64,000 nt of DNA from an uncultured Roseburia sp. (GTDB taxonomy: Bacteria; Bacillota; Clostridia; Lachnospirales; Lachnospiraceae), in assembly GCA_947564465.1 (NCBI GenBank), contig CANOCV010000011.1, forward strand, positions 1 to 64,000, given 5' to 3'. This document shows positions 1 through 8,640 of this stretch, piece after piece; the stretch's first letter is position 1, and each line of letters starts with the position of its first letter. Under the pieces are notes generated by a model, which saw only the letters and a list, made by a program, of their open reading frames with translations, ran no database searches and was not told the DNA's origin. The position numbers were made by a program, and so were the translations under genes.

Positions 1-270
1 TTTTCTAAGATAGAAGCTTCGGACTGAATCAAGCGGTCGTCAACCTTTTCTAAGATAGAAGCTTCGGACTGAATCAAGCGGTCGTCAACTTTTTCTAAGA
101 TAGAAGCTTCGGACTGAATCAAGCGATCGTCAACTTTTTCTAAGATAGAAGTTTCAGACTGAATCAAGCGGTCGTCAACCTTTTCTAAGATAGAAGTCTC
201 AGACTGAATCAAGCGGTCGTCAACCTTTTCTAAGATGGAAGTCTCAGACTGAATCAAACGGCTGTCAAGG
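1..270. repeat. 45-bp coding tandem repeat, six copies
   Basis: Copies begin at 1, 46, 91, 136, 181 and 226 and share the core TTTTCTAAGATAGAAG on the plus strand. The first five are nearly identical. The sixth (226-270), closest to the gene start, is the most diverged, which suggests that the array grew by recent expansion away from the N-terminus. The array continues past the window edge. Confidence 0.9.
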
Positions 271-320
271 ATAGACTCCATCATATTTTTTAAGCAACTT
301 AAATCTTTTTCATCCAGCAT
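1..320 (-). CDS. Repeat-containing coiled-coil protein, 5' part only
   Basis: The frame opens at ATG 320 behind a GGGGGG-type ribosome binding site (about 326-331) and runs off the left edge without a stop. It starts MLDEKDLSCLKNMMES and then repeats a 15-residue unit, DDRLIQSETSILEKV, with T/A changes, for the rest of the visible part. The unit is charged and amphipathic, so a helical or coiled-coil rod is likely. I do not recognise a named family. Similar short N-termini followed by repeats occur in uncharacterised Firmicute proteins. No signal peptide is visible. Function unknown; the coding call is secure because the repeat period is a multiple of three and stays in frame. Confidence 0.75.
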   Translation of the reverse strand, partial: MLDEKDLSCLKNMMESILDSRLIQSETSILEKVDDRLIQSETSILEKVDDRLIQSETSILEKVDDRLIQSEASILEKVDDRLIQSEASILEKVDDRLIQSEASILE

Positions 321-343
321 AATATCCCCCCTTTTGTGTAAAT

Positions 344-373
344 ATTGTAACACTTACCCATTCGTGTTGTCTA
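344..373 (-). promoter_or_regulatory. Candidate sigma-A promoter of the repeat-protein gene
   Basis: On the minus strand TAGACA (373-368) and TACAAT (349-344) are 18 bases apart, just upstream of the ATG at 320. The -10 box is good and the -35 box is weaker. Confidence 0.45.
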
Positions 374-497
374 TGATTATCAAAAGGTTTAAGAAATTTA
401 AGAAACTATACACAAATGCAGCCATATTGAAAAGACGGGCATCGAAAGCGGTTAGATCGGCGGTGAGAATATTTTGGGCCGTTAAGTAAAGAAAATA

Positions 498-526
498 TTG
501 CATTTTTCTCAAAATTTTCTTACAAT
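498..526 (+). promoter_or_regulatory. Sigma-A promoter of the chemotaxis receptor gene
   Basis: TTGCAT (498-503) and TACAAT (521-526) are separated by exactly 17 bases, about 45 bases before the receptor start. The surrounding sequence is AT-rich. Confidence 0.65.
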
Positions 527-571
527 TTAAATAGGTTGATTTGTCAGCGGTTTCGGAAGGGGGCGGCGTAT

Positions 572-2296
572 ATGAAGAGAAAAACGCGAAGATTAAGTAT
601 AAGGTCAAAGCTGATGTTAGTTATGAGTCTTGTTATCATTTGTCTGTGTCTCGTGATTGGAGTTAATTTTTTTATGAATCTTCGGGAAGATATGGTACGA
701 ATGGGAATTGAGCAGGCGCAAGTGGCTGCGGGTATAGCCGCAGCGCAGGTAGACGGGGACGTAATTGCAGGGTTAAAGACGGGCGATGAGCAGTCCGAGG
801 AATATCAGAGCATACAGCAGGCGCTGAAGAAGATGAAGGATGCCTGTGGTGTGAAATATTTGTACACGCTAAGCACGGATGGGGAAAAGGTATATTACGG
901 TGTGGATACGGATGAAACGGAAGGACATGCCGAGCTCGGAAAAGTTTTTGATACTCCCTATGAGGAGTTGAAGGAGGTTTTTGAGGGGGCGGTATATGTA
1001 CAGGATTACATTGATTCTACGGCGGACGGTGATCTGATTACAGTTTATATGCCGATTATGGACAGCGGTAATCATGTGGCGGCGGTGCTTGGCAGTGATT
1101 ATGATGCATCTTTGATTGTCGAACGGCTGAATGAAACGAGGATAAATATTCTTCTTATAGGGGCAGTCGGGCTGCTTGTGGCGCTTCTGATCCTGAATTT
1201 TATTGCCGGAAGGATTACAAAGAGTATGAGGATTGTAAATCAAAAGATTTTTGAGCTGGCAAATAATGAGGGAGATCTGACTAAGCAGATTAATATCAGA
1301 ACCGGAGATGAGATGGAGCTGATTGCAGAGAATGTCAATGAGTTGTTGAAGTATATCCGTGACATTATGCTCCATATATCAAGGGATTCGTATCGTCTGA
1401 ACGACTCTTCTAAAAATGTTGTCGGGGATCTCGTCAGTGCCGGGGAGAATATTGTCGATGTATCGGCGACGATGCAGGAGATGAGCGCCGCAATGGAAGA
1501 GACGACGTCCTCTTTGAGCCAGATCAATGAGTCGGTGGAGGAGATTTATACGCGTATCAATGATATTTCGGGAGAAGCGGAAAACGGAAATGTATTTACG
1601 GATGATATTGCAAAAAAAGCGGAGAAGATATATGAGGACGCGAAGAAGGGGCAGAGACAGGCGTATGAAAAGACGGAGGAAATGACACATTCCGTCAATG
1701 AAAAAATTGAGACATCCAAGTCCGTGACAGAAATTGAGGTTTTGACGGAAAATATTATTGCCATTACGGAGCAGACGAACCTGCTTGCGTTAAATGCTAG
1801 TATAGAGGCGGCGAGGGCAGGGGAAGCCGGAAAAGGATTTGCGGTTGTGGCCGGTGAAATCGGGAAGCTGGCATCCGATTCCGCGAATGCGGCGGCAAGA
1901 ATTAAGCTGGTTAGCAGTGAAGTGATAACGTGTGTCGAAGGGCTTGCAGAAGAGTCTAAATGTATGGTTCGGTTTGTAGAGGAAACTGCGATGGAGGGCT
2001 ATCGAAAGCTTCTGACAGCCAGCGAGGATTATCGGCATGATGCAGAGAGTATTCATAGTGTCATGGAACGGTTTGCGGAGACATCGAGGCAGCTTCGCCA
2101 GTCCATTGACGGTATCAGGGAGGCGGTGCAGTCCGTTAGCATTGCCGTAGAGGAAAATGCGAAGGGTATTGTCAATATTTCGGAAATGTCTACGGAGCTG
2201 ACCGGAAGCGTCGGGAATATTGAGAAAGAGGCCGATGCAAATAAACAGATTGCAGAGCAGTTAGAAAGCGAAGTAAACAAGTTTAAGCTGGAGTAG
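572..2296 (+). CDS. Methyl-accepting chemotaxis protein
   Basis: This is a 574-residue transmembrane chemoreceptor that signals to the CheA/CheW array. The ATG at 572 is chosen because GGAAGGGGG stands just before it; an in-frame ATG 36 bases upstream lacks a ribosome binding site. A membrane helix at about 13-35 is followed by an extracytoplasmic Cache-like sensor (about 40-185), a second helix (190-212), a HAMP linker, and the signalling domain. The highly conserved hairpin tip reads [20 protein letters not shown] near residues 396-415. No C-terminal CheR/CheB docking pentapeptide is present; the protein ends VNKFKLE. It is monocistronic, with its own promoter. The ligand cannot be told from sequence. 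Confidence 0.95.
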   Translation: MKRKTRRLSIRSKLMLVMSLVIICLCLVIGVNFFMNLREDMVRMGIEQAQVAAGIAAAQVDGDVIAGLKTGDEQSEEYQSIQQALKKMKDACGVKYLYTLSTDGEKVYYGVDTDETEGHAELGKVFDTPYEELKEVFEGAVYVQDYIDSTADGDLITVYMPIMDSGNHVAAVLGSDYDASLIVERLNETRINILLIGAVGLLVALLILNFIAGRITKSMRIVNQKIFELANNEGDLTKQINIRTGDEMELIAENVNELLKYIRDIMLHISRDSYRLNDSSKNVVGDLVSAGENIVDVSATMQEMSAAMEETTSSLSQINESVEEIYTRINDISGEAENGNVFTDDIAKKAEKIYEDAKKGQRQAYEKTEEMTHSVNEKIETSKSVTEIEVLTENIIAITEQTNLLALNASIEAARAGEAGKGFAVVAGEIGKLASDSANAAARIKLVSSEVITCVEGLAEESKCMVRFVEETAMEGYRKLLTASEDYRHDAESIHSVMERFAETSRQLRQSIDGIREAVQSVSIAVEENAKGIVNISEMSTELTGSVGNIEKEADANKQIAEQLESEVNKFKLE

Positions 2297-2440
2297 TGTC
2301 ATTGCCAGATAAAAAGTGTAATATTTTTTAAAGCTAAAAAATAAACACCAAAATAAAAAATTAATGTGATATATTATCTCCCCTTTCATTAAAATTTTAA
2401 ATACCACAGTTGAGGTAATTTGGTGAAAGGGGTAATTTTT

Positions 2441-3487
2441 ATGGAACCAATGATTAAAATGACGAATGTAAACAAAGAGTTTAAAGTGGTAAAGAGGAGA
2501 GAGGGGGTGCGCGGCAGCATTCTGGATTTGTTTTCCAGAGAGTATGATATGCTGCGGGCCGTCAATGACGTATCACTTGAGATTATGCCGGGAGAGATGG
2601 TTGGATACCTGGGACCCAACGGCGCGGGAAAGTCTACGACAATCAAAATGATGACAGGAATTTTAGAGCCTTCCGGTGGGGAAATTCTTGTGAATGGACG
2701 GATTCCGTATGAAAACAGGACAAGAAATGCACAGGACATCGGCGTTGTTTTTGGCCAGAGGACACAGTTGTGGTGGGCGCTTCCGGTCATAGAGTCTTTT
2801 AAGATTTTAAAGGAGATTTATCAGATTCCGGATAAGGACTATAAGGACAATCTGGAATATTACGATGCGCTTGTGGGAGCAGGCGGTCTGTACCATAAGG
2901 CGGTTCGTGAGATGTCGCTGGGACAGAGGACTCTCTGTGATATTCTGGCGGCTTTTTTACATAATCCGGGCGTGGTGTTCATGGATGAGCCGACGATCGG
3001 TCTGGATGTTTCTATGAAGACGAGGATACGCCAGCTTGTGAGCAGCCTTAACGAGAAAAAAGGGACAACGGTGATTCTGACAACTCACGATATGGGAGAT
3101 GTGGATGCGCTCTGTAAGCGGATTGTGATTATTGATAAAGGAACCATGATATATGACAATGATATTGAATGCCTGCAGCAGTATTTCGGAGCGTACCGGA
3201 CAGTAAAGATCCAATTTTCAAAGGCTGCCGAAGATTTTGAAAACAATGTTTTGGAAAGACAGGCCAGAGAAGTGGAAATGTGGCTTAAAGAGAAGTTTCC
3301 GCGTGCGAAGTCCACGGTTGTTTCGGTTGAAGATAAGTGGATTCAGGTTCTTTTGAATGAGGAGGAGGTCCGAATGATGAAGGTAATTAACTGTATCCAG
3401 GATAACAAAAGAATCGTGGATATGAATTTACAGGAAATTACGACAGAGAGTGTGATTCGCAAGATATATGAAGGAGGGGTGGCATGA
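2441..3487 (+). CDS. ABC-2 type exporter ATP-binding protein (COG4586-like)
   Basis: This is a 348-residue ATPase that should power the two membrane proteins encoded next. ATG 2441 follows GTGAAAGGGG; a TTG seven codons upstream is less likely. Walker A is GPNGAGKST (about residues 58-66) and Walker B is VVFMDEPTIGLD (about 177-188). The signature is MSLGQR rather than LSGGQ, a variant typical of this uncharacterised subfamily, which is found with paired permeases. About 100 C-terminal residues beyond the nucleotide-binding domain are the usual accessory part. It overlaps the next gene by 4 bases (ATGA), so coupled translation is expected. The substrate is unknown. Confidence 0.93.
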   Translation: MEPMIKMTNVNKEFKVVKRREGVRGSILDLFSREYDMLRAVNDVSLEIMPGEMVGYLGPNGAGKSTTIKMMTGILEPSGGEILVNGRIPYENRTRNAQDIGVVFGQRTQLWWALPVIESFKILKEIYQIPDKDYKDNLEYYDALVGAGGLYHKAVREMSLGQRTLCDILAAFLHNPGVVFMDEPTIGLDVSMKTRIRQLVSSLNEKKGTTVILTTHDMGDVDALCKRIVIIDKGTMIYDNDIECLQQYFGAYRTVKIQFSKAAEDFENNVLERQAREVEMWLKEKFPRAKSTVVSVEDKWIQVLLNEEEVRMMKVINCIQDNKRIVDMNLQEITTESVIRKIYEGGVA

Positions 3488-4311
3488 GCTGGGCAGCAAA
3501 AATTTCTGTCCGTATCAGGCAGAGTGCGGCTCTGGTGAGGGGAAGCATTATGGAAGGTTTAACCTTTCGGACAAGTACGTTTGTGACGATTATCGGAAAT
3601 TTTATTTATCTGGTGATTGTGTATTTTCTCTGGCGGGCTATTTATGATTCGAGTCCGACGGAAGTAGTCAACGGAATGACATTTTATGATACAATGGTGT
3701 ATCTCGTGCTTGCGGCGGCGATGTTTAACTTTCTTGATACCTTTGTTGTGTGGGATATCGGAAGGAGCTACCAGAGCGGAGAGCTTGTGGAGTTTCTTGT
3801 AAAGCCGATAGATTACCAGAGATTTTTGTTTTTTTCACATGCGGGAAACTGCGTTGTCTCCTTTTGCATTACGTTTCTTCCGACTTTTGTCGTTATTTAT
3901 TTTGTTACCCATGGAAGCTTTGCGCTGGGGATAAATCTTGTGTTCTTTGCGGTCAGCCTTGTGCTCGCGCTTGTGATTAATTTCTGTGTGGATTTTATGG
4001 TAGGTACAATCTGTTTATACACCCAGTCAATATGGGGTGTGAATATTATGAAGGAGGTTGTAGTCTCCCTGCTCTCTGGCGCGACGATTCCGCTTGCGTT
4101 TTTTCCGGAGGGATTGCGTCAGATTGTAGATTTGCTGCCGTTTCAGGCGATTTATCATACGCCGCTGCATATGCTGACAGGAACGGATCTTACGGTCACG
4201 GATTATATGCAGGGAATTTTACTGCAGCTGTTTTGGGTAGTTGCCATGCTGTGCTTTAGCAAGCTGTTCTGGCAGCGTTCTCTGCGGATTATGACGATTA
4301 ACGGAGGTTGA
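3484..4311 (+). CDS. ABC-2 type permease (COG4587-like)
   Basis: This 275-residue integral membrane protein has about six hydrophobic segments, including ones near residues 35-55, 115-140 and 145-180. It starts on the ATGA overlap with the ATPase gene. With the next protein it probably forms the heterodimeric membrane channel of the exporter. The order ATPase, COG4587-like, COG3694-like is a standard arrangement of this transporter type in Firmicutes. The cargo is not known; drugs, peptides or lipids are all possible. Confidence 0.88.
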   Translation: MSWAAKISVRIRQSAALVRGSIMEGLTFRTSTFVTIIGNFIYLVIVYFLWRAIYDSSPTEVVNGMTFYDTMVYLVLAAAMFNFLDTFVVWDIGRSYQSGELVEFLVKPIDYQRFLFFSHAGNCVVSFCITFLPTFVVIYFVTHGSFALGINLVFFAVSLVLALVINFCVDFMVGTICLYTQSIWGVNIMKEVVVSLLSGATIPLAFFPEGLRQIVDLLPFQAIYHTPLHMLTGTDLTVTDYMQGILLQLFWVVAMLCFSKLFWQRSLRIMTINGG

Positions 4312-4314
4312 TGT

Positions 4315-5124
4315 ATGGAGCGAAAGAAAAGAGGATTTGGTTACTATGCCCATATTTATAAAATGATACTTTTTCAGGACATCAAGAGCAAAATGAGCTA
4401 TCGGGCCGATTTTATTATATCTACGATCGGGATGCTTTTTACCAATATTGCCGGCTTTGTGACATTTTGGATTTTGTTTCTGAATTTTCCGGATATTCGG
4501 GGCTGGACTTACTATGAAATGTTGTTTTTATATGGGTTTGCCATGCTTGCGATGACACCGGTGCAATGCTTTTTTGACAATAATTGGAATTTGAATCGTT
4601 CATTGTATACCGGAGATTTTATCAAATACTGTTTTCGGCCTGTGAATTTGTTTTTTTATTTTATCTCGGAGGTTTTTGATATAAAGGGATTGGGCCAGTT
4701 CGCGTTTGGCGTCGGAACCTTAGCTTACGCGTGGAATAAGCTATCGCTGCCGCTTACACCGCAAAGTATTTTGGGGCTTTTGATCGGTGTAATTTCGGCA
4801 TCGCTGTTTATGATTGCGTTGATGAACTTCGCGGCGGCAACCGGATTCTGGCTGCTTGGTGCGACCAGCGTAATGATTTTTATGTTTAAGTTTAAGGATT
4901 ATGCGAGATATCCGGTGACAATTTTTAACCGCGGATTCCGCATTATTTTTACCTTTCTGATACCGATCGGGTTTATGGCGTACTATCCGAGCCTTTATTT
5001 CATCCGGCCGGACGAGGTGCCGCTTCTTACCTTTTTGACACCGGTGTTTGGGATTGTATTTTTCTATCTCAGTTATTTGTTTTGGATGAAGGGTGCAAAG
5101 CAATATACGGGGACGGGATCTTGA
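4315..5124 (+). CDS. ABC-2 type permease (COG3694-like)
   Basis: This second membrane partner of the exporter has 269 residues and about six predicted helices. It begins with a short basic cytoplasmic stretch, MERKKRGFGYY, and starts 3 bases after the preceding gene, so it belongs to the same transcript. It resembles the other permease in size and topology but is clearly diverged, which fits a heterodimer. There is no terminator before the phosphopantetheinyl transferase gene 12 bases downstream, so that gene may be co-transcribed. Confidence 0.88.
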   Translation: MERKKRGFGYYAHIYKMILFQDIKSKMSYRADFIISTIGMLFTNIAGFVTFWILFLNFPDIRGWTYYEMLFLYGFAMLAMTPVQCFFDNNWNLNRSLYTGDFIKYCFRPVNLFFYFISEVFDIKGLGQFAFGVGTLAYAWNKLSLPLTPQSILGLLIGVISASLFMIALMNFAAATGFWLLGATSVMIFMFKFKDYARYPVTIFNRGFRIIFTFLIPIGFMAYYPSLYFIRPDEVPLLTFLTPVFGIVFFYLSYLFWMKGAKQYTGTGS

Positions 5125-5136
5125 GAGGGCCTAAAT

Positions 5137-5892
5137 ATGATAACGACATATATTATGGATATTACGAAATTGAATCAGGACGAAGTGTTTGCCGATTATC
5201 TTGCCCGCGTTTCTTTATGGCGTAGGGAAAAGGTAGAGCGCACAAAGCATAGAATGGATAAAAACAGAAGCCTGGGTGCTGCGATTTTGCTGGCACACGG
5301 GCTTTTGCCCTATGGGATAAGTGAGGAAAATGCACTTATACGAGAGGGAAAATACGGGAAGCCTTATCTGGCCGCGGTGTTAAGAAATGGCAGTGAGGAG
5401 GCGGTGCATAACATTCATTTTAATTTGTCCCATTCCGGAATTTATGTGGCAGCCGCATTCGGGGATACGGAGGTTGGCATTGACATTGAGCATATCCGGA
5501 AAAATTGGAGAAAGATTGCAGAGCATTTTTTTGCGGAGGAAGAGCTTTCAAAGCTTGCGGAGTGCCAAAATGAAAAAGAAAGGGAAAACTTATTTTTGCG
5601 CTACTGGACGATCAAAGAAAGCGCGATGAAAGTAAGCGGGGCGGGAATGAGGATTTCGCTTCGAGATATCCGGCTGAAGGAGAACGGACGAATCGGAGTG
5701 AAAACAGGGGACGACTCGTCGGAATACTTTTTGAAAGAATTTGAAATTCTGCCGGAAAATGCTATAATGTGCGTAGCGGGTGGGCATGATTTATCAAGTG
5801 GAATAGAAAATAGCCCGGGAAAGGAAAGATACCGGATATCGATATGCGCGGAAACGAGCGAGTTTGCGCAGGAGATGATTTGGATTGAATGA
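5137..5892 (+). CDS. 4'-phosphopantetheinyl transferase, Sfp type
   Basis: This enzyme moves the phosphopantetheine arm of coenzyme A to a serine on carrier proteins. At 251 residues it has the usual two-lobed Sfp size, and both signature motifs are visible: VGIDIE near residues 112-117 and WTIKESAMK near 157-165, which hold the metal-binding Asp and Glu. No polyketide or non-ribosomal peptide gene lies in the window, so the target is either the fatty-acid carrier or a carrier encoded elsewhere. It follows the exporter genes closely and overlaps the next gene by 4 bases (ATGA). Confidence 0.92.
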   Translation: MITTYIMDITKLNQDEVFADYLARVSLWRREKVERTKHRMDKNRSLGAAILLAHGLLPYGISEENALIREGKYGKPYLAAVLRNGSEEAVHNIHFNLSHSGIYVAAAFGDTEVGIDIEHIRKNWRKIAEHFFAEEELSKLAECQNEKERENLFLRYWTIKESAMKVSGAGMRISLRDIRLKENGRIGVKTGDDSSEYFLKEFEILPENAIMCVAGGHDLSSGIENSPGKERYRISICAETSEFAQEMIWIE

Positions 5893-6554
5893 CGGATATG
5901 AAATACGATACGGTAATATTTGATTTGGACGGAACGCTTCTGGATACGCTGGAAGATTTGACGGATGCCGTAAATTTTGCGCTGCGGGAGTGCGCTATGA
6001 AAACACGCAGCATAGAAGAGGTGCGTATTTTTGTGGGAAACGGAATACGCAACCTGATGCGGCGGGCCATAGAGGGGGGAGAGGAGAATCCCGATTTTGA
6101 CAGAGCCTTTGGCTTGTTTCAGACTTATTACAAAGAGCACTGTAATGATAAGACGAGGTTGTATCCGGGCGTAAGGGAATTGCTGTGTGCCTTGAAGGAG
6201 CGGGGATGCCATCTGGCTATCGTTTCGAATAAGGCGGATTTTGGCGTAAAGGAGCTTCGTGAAATTTATTTTAAGGATATGGTGGAGACTGCGATCGGAG
6301 AGCGCGAGGGTATCGCAAGGAAACCGGCAAAGGATACGGTGTGTCAGGCTCTCTTGGAGATGGGGGTGACGGGAGAGCGTGCGGTATATGTCGGAGATTC
6401 CGATGTAGATATCCTGACCGCAAAAAATGCCGGCCTTCCGTGCATTAGCGTTACATGGGGGTTTCGTGACAGAGAGTTTTTGGAGGAGCATGGAGCGGTA
6501 CATTTTGCGGATACGTCGGAGGAGATTTTGAAGCTTTTGGAGCGGGAGTTGTAA
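5889..6554 (+). CDS. HAD-family phosphatase, phosphoglycolate phosphatase-like
   Basis: This 221-residue haloacid dehalogenase hydrolase has nucleophile motif FDLDGT (D12, D14) near the N-terminus, motif II VSNK, and motif IV VGDSDVDI. The cap domain of about 70 helical residues after motif I places it among Gph/PpaX-like enzymes that hydrolyse small phosphates. The exact substrate cannot be read from sequence. It is translationally coupled to the upstream transferase (ATGA) and lies 1 base before the potassium transporter gene, so all are probably on one transcript. Confidence 0.88.
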   Translation: MTDMKYDTVIFDLDGTLLDTLEDLTDAVNFALRECAMKTRSIEEVRIFVGNGIRNLMRRAIEGGEENPDFDRAFGLFQTYYKEHCNDKTRLYPGVRELLCALKERGCHLAIVSNKADFGVKELREIYFKDMVETAIGEREGIARKPAKDTVCQALLEMGVTGERAVYVGDSDVDILTAKNAGLPCISVTWGFRDREFLEEHGAVHFADTSEEILKLLEREL

Positions 6555-6555
6555 A

Positions 6556-7932
6556 ATGAGAGATTCAATTCGAAAAGTAAAAAAGACCGTGCAGTCCGTA
6601 AAAGGCAGCATGACATATACACAGATTATAGCGCTGGGATATTTTACCCTGATATTGGCGGGAACGCTGCTTTTATTGCTGCCGGCGGCAACGAAAAGCG
6701 GTGAGAGCGCCGGTTTTCTTACGGCATTGTTTACGGCGACGACATCCACCTGTGTGACAGGACTTGTAGTAGTGGATACGGCGACATACTGGAGTGTGTT
6801 CGGACAGCTTGTAATCTTATTGATGATTCAGATCGGCGGACTTGGTTTTATGACCATGGGCGTAGTGTTTGCCATGATTTTAAAGAAGAAAATTACGTTG
6901 TCTGTCCGGGGCCTGGTGCAGGAGAGCATGAACGCAAATCAGGTGGGAGGCATGGTAAAGCTTGTGAAAAATGTATTTTTGGGAACCGTGCTGATAGAGG
7001 GAATTGGCGCGCTGCTTTTGGCCATCCGGTTTGTACCGCAATTCGGAGTGCCGAAAGGGATTTATTATAGCATATTTCATTCGATATCGGCGTTTTGCAA
7101 TGCGGGCATTGATTTGATGGGATCTGTTTCGGGAGAATATTCCTCCCTGTCTGATTATGTGAAAGATCCGCTTGTCAGTCTTGTTGTCAGTGCGCTGATT
7201 ATCGTGGGAGGCATTGGTTTTTTAGTGTGGGGCGATATCCGCAAAAACGGAGTGAAGTGGAAGCGATATACTCTTCATACGAAAATTGCGCTGAGCGTGA
7301 CGTTTGTGCTTCTCGCGGGCGGTACAGTGTTATTTTATATTTTTGAGAGGAATTATACGCTTGCGGATATGAGTGTCGGCGAGGGAATTTTGGCTTCTTT
7401 TTTTGACTCCGTGACCGCAAGGACCGCCGGATTTAACACTACGGATACGGCGGCGCTTTCCTCCTCCTCGAAGCTTTTGACAATTCTCCTTATGTTTGTC
7501 GGAGGGAGCCCCGGTTCGACAGCGGGCGGAATCAAGACGGTCACCATGATGGTATTGTTTGTGTATGTGTGGTCTAATCTGCGCGGTTCCAAGAGCTGCA
7601 ATATCTTTGGGAGACGTCTTTGGGATGAGGATATTAAGAAGGCAAGTAATGTAATTATTATCAGTCTTATTATGGCGATGGCGGCGGCGCTGGCAATCAG
7701 CAGCATACAGGATATTCCGATGGAAGATATTATGTTTGAGATATTTTCCGCAATCGGTACGGTTGGCATGACAACAGGGATTACGCGTTCGCTTTCGGTA
7801 GTCTCCAGGCTTTTGATTATATTATTGATGTATTGCGGCCGAATCGGAAGTATGTCGTTTGCGCTGTCTTTTACGGAACGGAAAAAGGTTGCGCCGATTC
7901 AGCTTCCGGCAGAAAAGGTTATGATTGGATAA
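6556..7932 (+). CDS. ktrB: Potassium uptake membrane subunit, KtrB/TrkH family
   Basis: This 458-residue K+ translocating subunit belongs to the superfamily built from four M1-P-M2 repeats. Each pore loop is recognisable by its selectivity glycine: CVTGL (about residue 57), FCNAGID (about 180), RTAGFNT (about 293) and IGTVGMTTG (about 400). The length and compact N-terminus favour KtrB over proteobacterial TrkH. The gating subunit is encoded 43 bases downstream. It starts at ATG 6556, 1 base after the HAD gene, with GGAGCGGGAG upstream inside that gene. Confidence 0.93.
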   Translation: MRDSIRKVKKTVQSVKGSMTYTQIIALGYFTLILAGTLLLLLPAATKSGESAGFLTALFTATTSTCVTGLVVVDTATYWSVFGQLVILLMIQIGGLGFMTMGVVFAMILKKKITLSVRGLVQESMNANQVGGMVKLVKNVFLGTVLIEGIGALLLAIRFVPQFGVPKGIYYSIFHSISAFCNAGIDLMGSVSGEYSSLSDYVKDPLVSLVVSALIIVGGIGFLVWGDIRKNGVKWKRYTLHTKIALSVTFVLLAGGTVLFYIFERNYTLADMSVGEGILASFFDSVTARTAGFNTTDTAALSSSSKLLTILLMFVGGSPGSTAGGIKTVTMMVLFVYVWSNLRGSKSCNIFGRRLWDEDIKKASNVIIISLIMAMAAALAISSIQDIPMEDIMFEIFSAIGTVGMTTGITRSLSVVSRLLIILLMYCGRIGSMSFALSFTERKKVAPIQLPAEKVMIG

Positions 7933-7975
7933 TTTGGCCATATGGTTTTAGGACCGATGGGAAATAGGAGGAAAT

Positions 7976-8620
7976 ATGAAATCAATTTTAATTATCGGAA
8001 TGGGGCGTTTCGGGCATCATCTGTGTCAGAAATTTGCGGAGCTTGACAATGAAATTATGATTATGGATAACCGGGAAGAAGCGTTGGCGGATATGCTGCC
8101 GTTTGTGACGAGCGCCAAGATTGCGGACTGCACGAATGTGGAAGTTTTAAAGAGTATTGGCATCGGCAATTTCGACATCTGTTTTGTCTGCATCGGTACG
8201 AATTTTCAGAGCAGCTTAGAAATTACAAGCTTGTTAAAAGAAAATGGGGCAAAGCATGTGATCAGTAAGGCGACGCGTGATATTCAGGCAAAGTTTTTGC
8301 TTAGAAACGGTGCGGACGAGGTGGTTTATCCCGACAGGGATATTGCGCAGAAGATGGCGGTCCGATACAGTGCGAATCATTTGTTTGATTATATAGAATT
8401 AAACAGTGAATATGGGATTTATGAGATTCCGGTTATGAAAGAATGGGTTGGGAGAACGATTACGGAGGTGAATTTCCGCAGCAGATATAAACTGAGTATT
8501 TTGGGGTACAAACGGGATGAAGAAACGCAGCTTCTGCCGATGGCGGACCATGTGTTTGAGGAAAACGAGCATTTGATGGTTATCGGAAAGAAAGAAGATA
8601 TCCGAAAGATTATAGGGTGA
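7976..8620 (+). CDS. ktrA: Potassium uptake regulatory subunit, KtrA/TrkA family
   Basis: This cytoplasmic gating protein for the upstream channel has 214 residues. An RCK-N Rossmann domain opens with IIGMGRFGHH (GxGxxG) and has an acidic ribose-binding residue in MDNREE. A RCK-C (TrkA-C) domain occupies about residues 135-214. Proteins of this family bind ATP/ADP or NAD(H), and some bind c-di-AMP in the C-domain. The ribosome binding site AGGAGG is 6 bases before ATG 7976. Confidence 0.93.
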   Translation: MKSILIIGMGRFGHHLCQKFAELDNEIMIMDNREEALADMLPFVTSAKIADCTNVEVLKSIGIGNFDICFVCIGTNFQSSLEITSLLKENGAKHVISKATRDIQAKFLLRNGADEVVYPDRDIAQKMAVRYSANHLFDYIELNSEYGIYEIPVMKEWVGRTITEVNFRSRYKLSILGYKRDEETQLLPMADHVFEENEHLMVIGKKEDIRKIIG

Positions 8621-8640
8621 TTTTAAAAGGAGAAGGAGCA

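Noticed and set aside
1-270. CRISPR-like array at the left edge
   Set aside because: The 45-base units are directly adjacent with no spacers, and they are in frame within a coding sequence.
5601-6749. A 382-codon minus-strand frame
   Set aside because: It lies opposite the phosphopantetheinyl transferase and HAD genes, has no ribosome binding site and no recognisable domain.
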